Source: JAGTVG01 sp964543195 (GTDB lineage Bacteria; Bacteroidota; Bacteroidia; Cytophagales; Cyclobacteriaceae). Taken from it: a stretch of 64,000 nt of DNA. The stretch is taken from NCBI GenBank assembly GCA_964543195.1, contig CAZIXF010000003.1:1-64000 (forward strand). The letters are read 5' to 3'. The notes beneath the pieces are model-generated. The model was not told the origin of the DNA, searched no databases, and worked only from the letters and a program-made list of their open reading frames with translations. A program made the translations under genes and the position numbers. This document shows positions 36,652 through 45,304 of this stretch, one piece after another (position 1 is the first letter of the stretch; every line of letters begins with the position of its first letter).

Positions 36652-36981
36652 ATGGACGAAGAAAAAAAGGACCAGAAGTCCAAACAGAACCAGATCAATA
36701 TAGAACTTTCAGAGGACATAGCCGAGGGGATCTATTCCAACTTGGCTATGATCGCTCATTCCAACAGTGAGTTTGTAATTGATTTCATCAGGCTGATGCC
36801 GGGTGTGCCAAAAGCAAAGGTAAAATCACGGATCGTGATTACACCAGAGCACGCCAAGAGGCTTTCTTCAGCGCTTCTGGATAATATCCGTAAATACGAG
36901 GAGAATTTTGGTCCGATCAAAAAGACGGAAGAGACTCCTAAATTTCCGATTAACTTCGGTGGTACCGTCGGGGAAGCCTGA
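36652..36981 (+). CDS. DUF3467 family protein
   Basis: A 109-residue protein of the DUF3467 family, whose function is not known. The core INIELSEDIAEGIYSNLAMIAHSNSEF, followed by DFIRLMPG and VKSRIVITPEHAKRL, is the family pattern. There is no signal peptide or membrane segment, so it should be cytoplasmic. It sits 9 nt after rpoC and is probably cotranscribed, an arrangement I recall from other Bacteroidota. A role connected with RNA polymerase is tempting but only inferred. Confidence 0.8.
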   Translation: MDEEKKDQKSKQNQINIELSEDIAEGIYSNLAMIAHSNSEFVIDFIRLMPGVPKAKVKSRIVITPEHAKRLSSALLDNIRKYEENFGPIKKTEETPKFPINFGGTVGEA

Positions 36982-37028
36982 CCTGCCCGGGGATAATCAT
37001 TTCGGAGTAACTTTTCCATGATTTAATT

Positions 37029-37059
37029 TTTGCAATGTAGTCTCGATTAACTACCTTTG
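37029..37059 (+). promoter_or_regulatory. Promoter for rpsL-rpsG-fusA-rpsJ
   Basis: TTTG at 37029-37032, a 19-nt spacer and TACCTTTG at 37052-37059 fit the consensus exactly. The predicted start is near 37066, giving a 40-nt leader before rpsL. Confidence 0.68.
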
Positions 37060-37105
37060 CAGACCGAAAATTTTGCGTGGGAATAGTATAATAAAACAAT
37101 TTTAA

Positions 37106-37480
37106 ATGCCGACAATACAACAGTTAGTTAGAAAAGGACGAAAGTCGAGATCGACCAAGTCGAAATCACCCGCATTGGATTCATGTCCTCAGCGAAGGGG
37201 AGTATGTACCCGTGTGTATACCACTACACCTAAAAAGCCAAACTCGGCCATGCGTAAGGTAGCCAGGGTAAGATTGACCAATGGTAATGAGGTGAACGCC
37301 TACATCATGGGAGAAGGTCACAATCTTCAGGAACACTCCATAGTGCTTATCAGGGGTGGCCGGGTTAAGGACCTCCCGGGAGTTAGATACCATATCATCC
37401 GTGGCACACTGGACACTGCAGGTGTTGAAGGAAGATTACAGAGACGATCAAAATACGGAGCTAAAAAGCCGAAAAAATAA
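37106..37480 (+). CDS. rpsL: 30S ribosomal protein uS12
   Basis: Decoding-centre protein. The 124-residue protein has the KKPNSAMRK loop and the GGRVKDLPGVRYH loop, the two places where streptomycin resistance changes arise. Both carry the usual lysines, so no resistance change is visible. It opens the str-type unit and is followed after 10 nt by rpsG. Confidence 0.98.
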   Translation: MPTIQQLVRKGRKSRSTKSKSPALDSCPQRRGVCTRVYTTTPKKPNSAMRKVARVRLTNGNEVNAYIMGEGHNLQEHSIVLIRGGRVKDLPGVRYHIIRGTLDTAGVEGRLQRRSKYGAKKPKK

Positions 37481-37490
37481 TTAATAAAAA

Positions 37491-37958
37491 ATGAGGAAAT
37501 CCAAACCGAAAAAAAGATATCTGTTGCCGGATCCGAAATACAGGGACACCCTGGTCACAAGGTTCGTAAACAACCTCATGTTACGAGGCAAAAAAAATCT
37601 GGCGTACAAAACCTTTTATGATGCCGTAGATATCGTGGAAAATAAAGTAGGAGAAGACGGTCTTGAAACATGGAAAAAGGCGTTAAACAACATCATGCCT
37701 TCCGTAGAAGTGAAGAGTCGCCGGGTAGGAGGTGCTACTTTCCAGGTTCCCCTGGAGGTACGTCCCGACCGGAAAATCTCCCTGGGCATCAAATGGATGA
37801 TCCGTTATGCCAGATTGCGTAACGAAAAGACCATCGTAGACAGACTGGCAGGAGAGATTATCGCTGCTTCAAAAGGAGAGGGAGCTGCCGTTAAGAAAAA
37901 AGATGACACCCACCGGATGGCTGACGCCAATAAAGCTTTCTCACATTTTAGATTTTAA
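37491..37958 (+). CDS. rpsG: 30S ribosomal protein uS7
   Basis: Primary 16S rRNA binder that organises the 30S head. The 155-residue protein has the typical VTRFVNNLMLRGKKNLAYK segment and the PSVEVKSRRVGGATFQVP beta hairpin that reaches the E-site tRNA. It lies between rpsL and fusA, 8 nt before the latter. Confidence 0.98.
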   Translation: MRKSKPKKRYLLPDPKYRDTLVTRFVNNLMLRGKKNLAYKTFYDAVDIVENKVGEDGLETWKKALNNIMPSVEVKSRRVGGATFQVPLEVRPDRKISLGIKWMIRYARLRNEKTIVDRLAGEIIAASKGEGAAVKKKDDTHRMADANKAFSHFRF

Positions 37959-37966
37959 TCAGAAGA

Positions 37967-40096
37967 ATGGCTAAGAGAGATCTTAAATTATTACGTAATA
38001 TAGGCATCATGGCTCACATTGATGCCGGTAAGACCACTGCGACTGAAAGGATTCTTTATTATACAGGCCTTACCTACAAACTTGGCGAAGTTCATGAAGG
38101 AGGAGCGGTAATGGATTGGATGGCGCAGGAGCAGGAAAGGGGCATTACCATTACCTCTGCCGCGACCACGACTTTCTGGAAATATCCGACAATCCAGGGC
38201 CAGCCGACCAGCGACACACAAGAATACAGGATCAATATTATTGACACACCCGGTCACGTCGATTTTACCGTTGAGGTAGAAAGGTCATTACGCGTATTGG
38301 ATGGTGCTGTGGCACTTTTCTGTGCCGTGTCCGGTGTGGAACCCCAATCAGAAACTGTATGGAGGCAGGCCGACAAGTACAAGGTTCCAAGGATCTGTTT
38401 TGTAAATAAAATGGACCGGGCCGGGGCCGACTTCTTCAATGTGGTAGAAGAAATACATACTAAACTGAAAGCAAACCCCATTCCTCTCCAGGTGCCCATC
38501 GGGTCGGAGGATTCGTTCCGGGGTGTGGTTGACCTGATTAAGAACAAGGCGATCATATGGAATGAAGAAGATAAGGGCATGACATACATAGTGGACGATG
38601 TACCCGAGGAACTCAAGGAGACCGTAAAAGAATGGAGACAGAAGCTTGTGGAAAGTGTGGCAGAATATGATGAAGCCATCCTTGAGAAGTTTTTCGAAGA
38701 TCCGGATTCGATTACGGAAGAGGAACTGATGTCAGCCATCAGAGAGGCCGTTATCGACCTGTCATTCTCACCCGTACTTGCCGGTTCGGCATTTAAAAAT
38801 AAGGGAATTCAGGCCCTGCTTGATGCAGTTTGTCACTATCTGCCTTCACCACTCGATCTTCCACCGGTTAAGGGTATCAATCCTTACACCGATAAGGAAG
38901 AGACAAGGCCTCCCGATCCTGAAAAACCGTTTTCAGCGCTTGCATTCAAAATTGCTACCGATCCTTTTGTAGGCCGGCTGTGCTTCTTCCGGGCCTATTC
39001 CGGTAAACTGGAGGCCGGATCCTATATCCATAACATGAGAACGGGTAAAAAGGAAAGGATCGCCCGGCTTATGCAAATGCATTCCAACAAGCAGAATCCC
39101 GTTGAATTTGTTGAGGCAGGAGATATTGCGGCAGCCATCGGTTTCAAAGATATAAAAACCGGTGATACACTGGTGGACGAGAAACATAAAATCGTTCTGG
39201 AATCCATCACATTCCCGCAACCGGTTATCGGATATGCTATTGAGCCAAAGAAACAGGCCGACCAGGATAAATTATCCATGGCAGTAACCAAACTGGTGGA
39301 AGAAGATCCCACCCTCCTGGTTGAGACCAACCAGGAAACCGGTCAGACCGTATTGAGGGGGATGGGCGAGTTGCATCTTGAAATTATAATAGACCGGCTC
39401 CGGAGGGAATTTAAAGTCGAAATTAACAAAGGAGCACCACAGGTTGCTTATAAGGAAGCAATTACCACCAATGTGGAACATCGTGAACAATATAAGAAAC
39501 AAACCGGTGGGCGGGGTAAATACGCCGATATCGTTTTTGAAATCGGCCCTCAGGACAACGGTGAAGAAGAAAAAGATCTACAGTTTGTCAATGAGATCGT
39601 GGGTGGAGTAATTCCACGTGAATATATCCCCGCAGTAGAAAAAGGGTTTAAAGAAGCCATGAGAAACGGTCCTTTGGCAGGATATCCGGTGGAAAGAATG
39701 AAAGTGCGGTTATATCATGGTTCATACCATGATGTGGACTCGGATTCGCTTTCATTTGAGCTGGCAGCAAGACTGGGCTTCCGAAGCGCCGCTTCAAAGG
39801 CAGGTCCGAAATTACTTGAACCGATCATGTCAGTTGAGGTAGTAACACCTGAAGAATTCACAGGACCCGTTACGGGTGACCTGAATAAGAGAAGGGGGAT
39901 CATGAAAGGGATGGAGCCCAAAGCGGGAGCTCAGCTGATCAAAGCTGATGTGCCCTTATCAGAACTCTTCGGATATGTTACCGACCTGCGGACACTTACT
40001 TCGGGTCGTGCATCGGCATCATTGACCTTTTCTCATTATGATCAGGTTCCTGACAACCTTGCCGAGAAGATTATTGCAAAAGTAAAAGGCGAATAG
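37967..40096 (+). CDS. fusA: Elongation factor G
   Basis: GTPase that drives tRNA and mRNA translocation and helps ribosome recycling. The 709-residue protein has the G1 motif AHIDAGKTT (16-24), the switch I region ERGITITSAATTTFW, DTPGHVDF and NKMD, then domains II to V with GMGELHLEI in domain III and the domain IV loop region near GGRGKYADI. It follows rpsG by 8 nt and precedes rpsJ by 11 nt. Confidence 0.98.
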   Translation: MAKRDLKLLRNIGIMAHIDAGKTTATERILYYTGLTYKLGEVHEGGAVMDWMAQEQERGITITSAATTTFWKYPTIQGQPTSDTQEYRINIIDTPGHVDFTVEVERSLRVLDGAVALFCAVSGVEPQSETVWRQADKYKVPRICFVNKMDRAGADFFNVVEEIHTKLKANPIPLQVPIGSEDSFRGVVDLIKNKAIIWNEEDKGMTYIVDDVPEELKETVKEWRQKLVESVAEYDEAILEKFFEDPDSITEEELMSAIREAVIDLSFSPVLAGSAFKNKGIQALLDAVCHYLPSPLDLPPVKGINPYTDKEETRPPDPEKPFSALAFKIATDPFVGRLCFFRAYSGKLEAGSYIHNMRTGKKERIARLMQMHSNKQNPVEFVEAGDIAAAIGFKDIKTGDTLVDEKHKIVLESITFPQPVIGYAIEPKKQADQDKLSMAVTKLVEEDPTLLVETNQETGQTVLRGMGELHLEIIIDRLRREFKVEINKGAPQVAYKEAITTNVEHREQYKKQTGGRGKYADIVFEIGPQDNGEEEKDLQFVNEIVGGVIPREYIPAVEKGFKEAMRNGPLAGYPVERMKVRLYHGSYHDVDSDSLSFELAARLGFRSAASKAGPKLLEPIMSVEVVTPEEFTGPVTGDLNKRRGIMKGMEPKAGAQLIKADVPLSELFGYVTDLRTLTSGRASASLTFSHYDQVPDNLAEKIIAKVKGE

Positions 40097-40107
40097 CAGA
40101 TATACAT

Positions 40108-40413
40108 ATGACGCAGAAAATTAGAATAAAACTTAAATCTTACGATCATAATTTGGTTGATAAGTCTTCTGAAAAGATTGTAAGGGCTGTTAAAACAACA
40201 GGAGCCGTGGTGAGTGGTCCTATTCCGCTTCCCACAGAAAAAGAGGTCTTCACCGTGTTGCGTTCACCCCATGTGAATAAGAAATCAAGAGAGCAGTTTC
40301 AACTGTGTACCTATAAACGTCTGGTAGATATTTATTCAAACAGCACGAAAACGGTTGATGCACTCATGAAACTGGAGTTACCCAGTGGGGTAGACGTGGA
40401 AATCAAGGTTTGA
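40108..40413 (+). CDS. rpsJ: 30S ribosomal protein uS10
   Basis: 30S head protein that also binds NusB in antitermination. The 101-residue protein begins KIRIKLKSYDHNLVDKS and contains the EKEVFTVLRSPHVNKKSREQF loop typical of S10. It closes the rpsL-rpsG-fusA unit. A terminator hairpin and a fresh promoter separate it from rplC. Confidence 0.98.
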   Translation: MTQKIRIKLKSYDHNLVDKSSEKIVRAVKTTGAVVSGPIPLPTEKEVFTVLRSPHVNKKSREQFQLCTYKRLVDIYSNSTKTVDALMKLELPSGVDVEIKV

Positions 40414-40434
40414 TGTAGCCTGAAAAAACGCCCT

Positions 40435-40467
40435 GAACCAATAAATTATTTATTGGTTCTTTTTTTG
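40435..40467 (+). terminator. Intrinsic terminator after rpsJ
   Basis: GAACCAATAAAT (40435-40446) and its exact complement ATTTATTGGTTC (40448-40459) form a stem whose tip must open into a small loop, followed by a run of eight Ts. It lies 21 nt after the rpsJ stop. Confidence 0.72.
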
Positions 40468-40498
40468 TTTTACATCCATAGAATAAGGATTCAAGACT

Positions 40499-40529
40499 TT
40501 TGAAATTAACATATATTTAAATACCTTTG
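40499..40529 (+). promoter_or_regulatory. Promoter for the rplC-rplQ ribosomal operon
   Basis: TTTG at 40499-40502, a 19-nt spacer and TACCTTTG at 40522-40529 match the consensus exactly. Transcription should start near 40536, giving a leader of about 47 nt before rplC. Confidence 0.68.
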
Positions 40530-40582
40530 CAGTCCTTTTGTCGATCTCTGCCTGGGAATGGCAGTAAATTATTATAATAGAG

Positions 40583-41215
40583 ATGTCAGGAATTATAGGA
40601 AAAAAATTAGGAATGACGAGTATATACGACGACGAAGGTCGTAATATAGCTTGCACGGTTATTGAAGCTGGACCTTGTATAGTGACTCAGGTAAAGAGTG
40701 AGGAAAATGATGGATACAAGGCCATCCAGTTGGCATATGATGAGAAAAAAGAGAAAAGAACCACGCAGGCCTTAAAGGGTCATTTTGATAAATCGAATAC
40801 TACACCGAAAAAGAAACTGGTTGAATTCAGGAACTTCCGTATTGAATATGAAGGTGATGTTGAGATCGGACAGACCATAAACGTAGGAGATGTGTTCAAA
40901 GAAGGTGAATTTGTGGATGCGATTGCCAAATCCAAGGGAAAAGGATTCCAGGGTGTGGTGAAAAGACATGGTTTCAAGGGAGTGGGAGATGCAACACATG
41001 GTCAGCATAACCGGCTTCGGGCACCCGGATCAATTGGTGCCAGTTCATTCCCGTCACGGGTTTTCAAGGGGACCCGGATGGCAGGAAGAACAGGCGGCAC
41101 CGGGGTTAAAAAGCTTAACCTGAGAATTCTGAAGATTTATCCTGACAGGAATCTGGTACTTGTAAGCGGGTCGGTACCCGGACCAAAAAATTCATATGTC
41201 GTACTTGAGAAGTAA
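40583..41215 (+). CDS. rplC: 50S ribosomal protein uL3
   Basis: Early assembly protein whose loop reaches the peptidyl transferase centre. The 210-residue protein starts GIIGKKLGMTSIYDDEG and contains GVGDATHGQHNRLRAPGSIGASSFPSRVFKGTRMAGR-type central loop residues, including the glutamine often methylated in this family. It is the first gene after the internal promoter. Confidence 0.98.
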   Translation: MSGIIGKKLGMTSIYDDEGRNIACTVIEAGPCIVTQVKSEENDGYKAIQLAYDEKKEKRTTQALKGHFDKSNTTPKKKLVEFRNFRIEYEGDVEIGQTINVGDVFKEGEFVDAIAKSKGKGFQGVVKRHGFKGVGDATHGQHNRLRAPGSIGASSFPSRVFKGTRMAGRTGGTGVKKLNLRILKIYPDRNLVLVSGSVPGPKNSYVVLEK

Positions 41216-41221
41216 GAAGAA

Positions 41222-41848
41222 ATGGAAATCAAGATATTAAAAAGTGATGGTAAAGAGTCAGGCAGGAAGATCAAGCTGGTTGAAAACATATTTAATATCC
41301 AGCCTAATGATCATGCCATATACCTGGATATAAAACATCATCTTGCCAATCAGCGACAGGGCACGAGCAAAACAAAAGAACGTGCAGAAGTGACCGGTTC
41401 CACCAAAAAGATCAAGAGACAGAAAGGTACCGGAACAGCGCGTGCCGGAACCATCAAATCTCCCATTTTCAAGGGAGGTGGCAGAGCGTTTGGCCCCAGG
41501 CCGCATGATTATGGGTTCAAGCTGAACAAAAAGATCAAAGCACTGGCGAAAAAGTCGGCATTGAGCTACAAGGCAAAAAATGACAGTATCCGCATCCTGG
41601 AGGATTTTTCACTTGATAATCCCAAAACCAGGGAATTTTATCAGATCCTGAAAAATCTATCGGCTGATCATCAGAAAACCCTGCTGGTGATTCCCGAAAA
41701 TAATAAAAACATTGCCTTATCATCCAGGAATATAAAGAATTCAAAGGTTGTAATGGTTAACAACCTGAATACCTATGAGGTCCTTCATGCAGATAAGATC
41801 CTGTTTTTCGAAGGATCCATGTCAAAAATTGAAGAAATATTGAATTAA
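41222..41848 (+). CDS. rplD: 50S ribosomal protein uL4
   Basis: Lines the exit tunnel with its extended loop. The 208-residue protein has the loop region RQKGTGTARAGTIKSPIFKGG followed by RAFGPRPHDYGFKLNKK, as in other L4 proteins. In E. coli L4 represses the S10 operon. No equivalent leader structure could be recognised here. It lies 6 nt after rplC. Confidence 0.97.
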   Translation: MEIKILKSDGKESGRKIKLVENIFNIQPNDHAIYLDIKHHLANQRQGTSKTKERAEVTGSTKKIKRQKGTGTARAGTIKSPIFKGGGRAFGPRPHDYGFKLNKKIKALAKKSALSYKAKNDSIRILEDFSLDNPKTREFYQILKNLSADHQKTLLVIPENNKNIALSSRNIKNSKVVMVNNLNTYEVLHADKILFFEGSMSKIEEILN

Positions 41849-41855
41849 TCAGGAG

Positions 41856-42143
41856 ATGGGAATATTAATAAAACCTTTGGTTACCGAAAAAGCCTCTGAT
41901 CTCAATGAGAAGGGGCAGTATGGTTTTGTAGTAGACCGGAAGGCGAATAAGGTCGAAATAAAAAAAGCCGTTGAAAAAATGTATGGTGTGAATGTGGAAA
42001 GTGTGAACACCATGCGATATCCGGGAAAACAGAAAACACGGTATACCAAAACGCAGATCATTTCAGGCCGTACTCCTGCATTTAAAAAGGCTATTGTTAA
42101 GGTAGCCGAAGGTGAAGTAATAGATTTTTATAGCGGAATTTAA
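41856..42143 (+). CDS. rplW: 50S ribosomal protein uL23
   Basis: Sits at the tunnel exit and docks trigger factor and SRP. The 95-residue protein starts with ILIKPLVTEKASDLNEKGQYGF and has the usual VESVNTMRYPGKQK loop. An AGGAG sequence lies just before its ATG, one of the few Shine-Dalgarno-like sites seen in this cluster. Confidence 0.97.
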   Translation: MGILIKPLVTEKASDLNEKGQYGFVVDRKANKVEIKKAVEKMYGVNVESVNTMRYPGKQKTRYTKTQIISGRTPAFKKAIVKVAEGEVIDFYSGI

Positions 42144-42154
42144 AGTTATCTGAT

Positions 42155-42976
42155 ATGGCTGTAAAGAAAATGAGGCCCGTTACACCGGGACAGAGATATA
42201 GATTGGCACCGACCTTTGATTTGATCAGTAAATCAGAGCCGGTAAAAGCGCTTCTGAAGCCGCTCAAGAAAAGTGGCGGCAGAAACAATGATGGCCGTAT
42301 GACCATCCGGTATACCGGTGGAGGCCATAAGCGTAAATATAGATTTATCGATTTCAGGCGAGTGAAGGATGATGTGCCCGGCAAGGTGAAAGCCATTGAG
42401 TATGATCCCAACCGATCGGCCCGTATTGCACTCATTTATTATGTGGATGGAGCAAAGGCCTACATTATTGCCCCGGCAGGTTTAAAAGAGGGTCAGACAG
42501 TAATATCGGGAGAGGATGTGCCTCCAGAAGTAGGAAACAGCCTTCCGCTTTCCAAGATCCCCCTGGGTACCATATTGCATAATATTGAGCTTAAGCCTGG
42601 AAATGGCGGATTGCTGGCTCGCAGTGCCGGAGCCTATGCTCAACTGGTAGCACGTGAGGGCCGTTATTCTACAATTAAATTACCCTCCGGGGAAACGCGT
42701 CTTATACTAAGTAAATGCAGGGCCACCGTAGGTTCTGTTTCCAATGTGGAACATATGAATGTAACCCTTGGTAAAGCAGGACGTAACCGATGGCTTGGAA
42801 AGAGGCCAAGGGTACGGGGCGTGGCCATGAACCCGGTGGATCATCCTATGGGCGGTGGTGAAGGAAGAGCATCCGGTGGGCATCCCCGGTCCCGGACAGG
42901 CAAGTATGCCAAGGGAGAAAAGACCAGGCACAGGAATAAGTATTCGGATAATTTTATAATAAGTAAGAGGAAATAA
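42155..42976 (+). CDS. rplB: 50S ribosomal protein uL2
   Basis: Needed for subunit joining and peptidyl transfer. The 273-residue protein contains the RNA-binding core and the hallmark DHPMGGGEGRASGG segment with the conserved histidine near the active centre. Its TAA stop overlaps the rpsS start codon by one base, which suggests coupled translation. Confidence 0.98.
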   Translation: MAVKKMRPVTPGQRYRLAPTFDLISKSEPVKALLKPLKKSGGRNNDGRMTIRYTGGGHKRKYRFIDFRRVKDDVPGKVKAIEYDPNRSARIALIYYVDGAKAYIIAPAGLKEGQTVISGEDVPPEVGNSLPLSKIPLGTILHNIELKPGNGGLLARSAGAYAQLVAREGRYSTIKLPSGETRLILSKCRATVGSVSNVEHMNVTLGKAGRNRWLGKRPRVRGVAMNPVDHPMGGGEGRASGGHPRSRTGKYAKGEKTRHRNKYSDNFIISKRK

Positions 42977-43254
42977 TGAGCAGATCATTAAAAAAAGGAC
43001 CCTATATAGATTTCCGGCTTCAGAAAAAGGTGGATAATATGAATGAATCCGGGAAAAAATCAGTGATCAAGACTTGGTCGAGAAGAACGATGATTTCACC
43101 GGATTTTGTCGGCCATACTTTTGCTGTCCATAATGGAAATAAATTCATACCCGTATATGTGACTGAAAACATGGTAGGTCATAAGTTTGGGGAGTTCGCA
43201 CCCACGCGAACTTTCAGGGGTCATATTTCGAAAAAAGATAAAGGTAAAAGATAA
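42976..43254 (+). CDS. rpsS: 30S ribosomal protein uS19
   Basis: 30S head protein at the interface with the 50S subunit. The 92-residue protein begins SRSLKKGPYIDFRLQKKV and contains IKTWSRRTMISPDFVGHTFAVHNG, typical of S19. It overlaps rplB by one base and lies 6 nt before rplV. Confidence 0.98.
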   Translation: MSRSLKKGPYIDFRLQKKVDNMNESGKKSVIKTWSRRTMISPDFVGHTFAVHNGNKFIPVYVTENMVGHKFGEFAPTRTFRGHISKKDKGKR

Positions 43255-43260
43255 TCATTC

Positions 43261-43659
43261 ATGGAAGCAGTTGCAAAATTGAGGAATGTGCCTACTCCGC
43301 CACGTAAAATGAGGATGGTGGCTGATCTCATCCGGGGGCAGAAAGTAGCTCATGCGTTAAACGTATTGAAATTTGAGCCTAACCATAATGCGGCAAAGTT
43401 GGAAAAATTACTGCTTTCGGCTGTCGCCAACTGGCAGAATAAATATGAAGATGTAAGGCTTGAAGAAGCTGATCTGTTCATTAAAGAGATTGTGGTGGAT
43501 GGCGGAAGAATGCTTAAAAGGATTCGTCCTGCACCGCAGGGGAGGGCGCACCGCATCAGGAAGCGTTCGAACCACGTAACCCTGGTAGTGGCCAGCCATT
43601 ATGAGCCCGAAGTAGAGGAGCAGACAGAAGAACAAGAAGAAAAAAATACCGAGAAATAA
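43261..43659 (+). CDS. rplV: 50S ribosomal protein uL22
   Basis: Its long hairpin lines the exit tunnel near the macrolide site. The 132-residue protein has the core NVPTPPRKMRMVADLIRGQK and the hairpin GGRMLKRIRPAPQGRAHRIRKR region. The last 17 or so residues form an acidic Glu/Gln-rich tail that E. coli L22 (110 residues) lacks. It lies 9 nt before rpsC. Confidence 0.97.
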   Translation: MEAVAKLRNVPTPPRKMRMVADLIRGQKVAHALNVLKFEPNHNAAKLEKLLLSAVANWQNKYEDVRLEEADLFIKEIVVDGGRMLKRIRPAPQGRAHRIRKRSNHVTLVVASHYEPEVEEQTEEQEEKNTEK

Positions 43660-43668
43660 ACATATAGT

Positions 43669-44397
43669 ATGGGACAAAAAGTAAATCCGACAGGTCTGAG
43701 ATTAGGAATTATCAAAGGATGGGATTCCAACTGGTATGGAGGCCGGTCCTTTTCGAATAAATTAATTGAGGATCAGAGAATAAGAAATTACGTCGATGCC
43801 AGGATCCCCAAGGGAGGTATCTCAAAAATTGTTATCGAACGTACATTAAAAAGAATTACCCTTACGGTACATACTGCCCGTCCGGGTGTGGTTATCGGTA
43901 AAGGAGGAGCTGAAGTCGATCGTATTAAAGAGGAATTGAAACAGTTGACCGGCAAGGATGTACAGATCAATATATTTGAGATCAAAAGACCTGAACTGGA
44001 TGCCAAACTTGTTGGAGAGTCCATCGCTCAGCAGATCAGGGCCAGGATCTCCTACCGAAGGGCCATGAAACAGGCCATTGCCTCTGCCATGCGCGTAGGA
44101 GCAGAAGGAATAAAGATAAAGGCCTCGGGCCGTCTTGGTGGTGCTGAAATGGCCAGAACGGAGCAGTACAAGGAAGGAAGAATACCCTTACATACCCTCA
44201 GGGCTGATATTGATTACGCCGTGACAGAATCCCATACAGTATATGGTAAAATCGGTATAAAAGTGTGGATCTTCAAAGGTGAGATCTATGGAAAGCGTGA
44301 CCTTTCTCCCAATGTGGGCATGAGCGGTGTAGGATCCGGTGGTGCCGAAGGTGGAAGAAGAAGAAGGGGTGAAGGGCCCAGAAGAAGAAAACGATAA
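43669..44397 (+). CDS. rpsC: 30S ribosomal protein uS3
   Basis: Part of the mRNA entry site with helicase activity. The 242-residue protein has the KH domain with RPGVVIGKGGAEVDRI and the C-terminal domain with ASGRLGGAEMARTE. It ends with a Gly/Arg-rich tail (about 225-242) that can contact RNA. It lies 20 nt before rplP. Confidence 0.98.
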   Translation: MGQKVNPTGLRLGIIKGWDSNWYGGRSFSNKLIEDQRIRNYVDARIPKGGISKIVIERTLKRITLTVHTARPGVVIGKGGAEVDRIKEELKQLTGKDVQINIFEIKRPELDAKLVGESIAQQIRARISYRRAMKQAIASAMRVGAEGIKIKASGRLGGAEMARTEQYKEGRIPLHTLRADIDYAVTESHTVYGKIGIKVWIFKGEIYGKRDLSPNVGMSGVGSGGAEGGRRRRGEGPRRRKR

Positions 44398-44417
44398 ATA
44401 TTCAAAAACACTGAATC

Positions 44418-44837
44418 ATGTTACAGCCAAAAAGAACGCGATACAGAAAAAAGCAGAAGGGAAGAGTTAAAGGGATTGCCAACAGAGGATACGAGATCAA
44501 CTTTGGCACCTTCGGTTTGAAAGCACTTGAACCGGCCTGGATCAGCAGCAGGCAGATCGAGGCAGCCCGTATTGCCGTAACCCGGGCTATGAAAAGGGAA
44601 GGCCAGGTCTGGATAAGAATATTTCCCGATAAACCCCTTACCAAAAAACCTGCCGAGGTACGGATGGGGAAAGGTAAGGGCGCACCGGAATTCTGGGTGG
44701 CTGTAGTAAAACCGGGAACTATACTGTTTGAATCGGCCGGCGTGCCGAAAGCACAGGCTCAGGAATCCCTGAGACTGGCCGCACAGAAATTGCCGATAAA
44801 AACTCAATTTGTGGTACGAAGAGATTATGAAGAATAG
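44418..44837 (+). CDS. rplP: 50S ribosomal protein uL16
   Basis: Organises the A-site side of the 50S subunit. The 139-residue protein contains YRKKQKGRVKGIANRG, then FGLKALEPAWISSRQIEAARIA and the GKGKGAPEFWVAVVKPG loop, as in other L16 proteins. It is followed after 5 nt by rpmC. Confidence 0.98.
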   Translation: MLQPKRTRYRKKQKGRVKGIANRGYEINFGTFGLKALEPAWISSRQIEAARIAVTRAMKREGQVWIRIFPDKPLTKKPAEVRMGKGKGAPEFWVAVVKPGTILFESAGVPKAQAQESLRLAAQKLPIKTQFVVRRDYEE

Positions 44838-44842
44838 CAATC

Positions 44843-45046
44843 ATGAAAAATTCTGAATTGAAGTCATTAACCAGGGAGGAGCTGGAGCAGAAACTGGAGG
44901 CTGAGAAGGAACATCTGTCCAAACTCAAATTTGCCCATGCCATATCTCCTATTGAAAATCCCATGAAAATCCGGGAAGTCCGGAAATTGATTGCCAGGAT
45001 CGCTACCATTTTAAAACAGAAAGAATTACAAAATACAGAATCATAG
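44843..45046 (+). CDS. rpmC: 50S ribosomal protein uL29
   Basis: Small helical hairpin protein near the exit tunnel and part of the trigger-factor site. The 67-residue protein starts NSELKSLTREELEQKL and contains LKFAHAISPIENPMKIREVRK, the family pattern. Its stop is immediately followed by the rpsQ start. Confidence 0.96.
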   Translation: MKNSELKSLTREELEQKLEAEKEHLSKLKFAHAISPIENPMKIREVRKLIARIATILKQKELQNTES

Positions 45047-45301
45047 ATGGAAAGGAATCTACGTAAAGAGCGAATTGGAACCGTGAAGAGTAATAAGATG
45101 GATAAGACAATTGTAGTGTCTGTCCAGCGAAAATTCAAGCATCCCAAATATGGGAAATTCATTGGTAGATTAACCAATTTCGCTGCCCATGATGAAAAAA
45201 ATGAATGCGGGATCGGTGATACCGTTAAGATCATGGAGACAAGGCCATTGAGCAAGCGTAAAAGATGGCGGTTAGTTGAAATTATTGAAAGAGCAAAATA
45301 G
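45047..45301 (+). CDS. rpsQ: 30S ribosomal protein uS17
   Basis: 16S rRNA binder with an OB fold. The 84-residue protein contains GTVKSNKMDKTIVVSV near the start and ECGIGDTVKIMETRPLSKRKRW near the end, both characteristic. It begins at the base after the rpmC stop and ends 3 nt before rplN. Confidence 0.97.
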   Translation: MERNLRKERIGTVKSNKMDKTIVVSVQRKFKHPKYGKFIGRLTNFAAHDEKNECGIGDTVKIMETRPLSKRKRWRLVEIIERAK

Positions 45302-45304
45302 AAA

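Noticed and set aside
23980..36981. Recent horizontal transfer of the tuf-rpo block
   Set aside because: Base composition and promoters match the neighbours and the order is the ancestral one.
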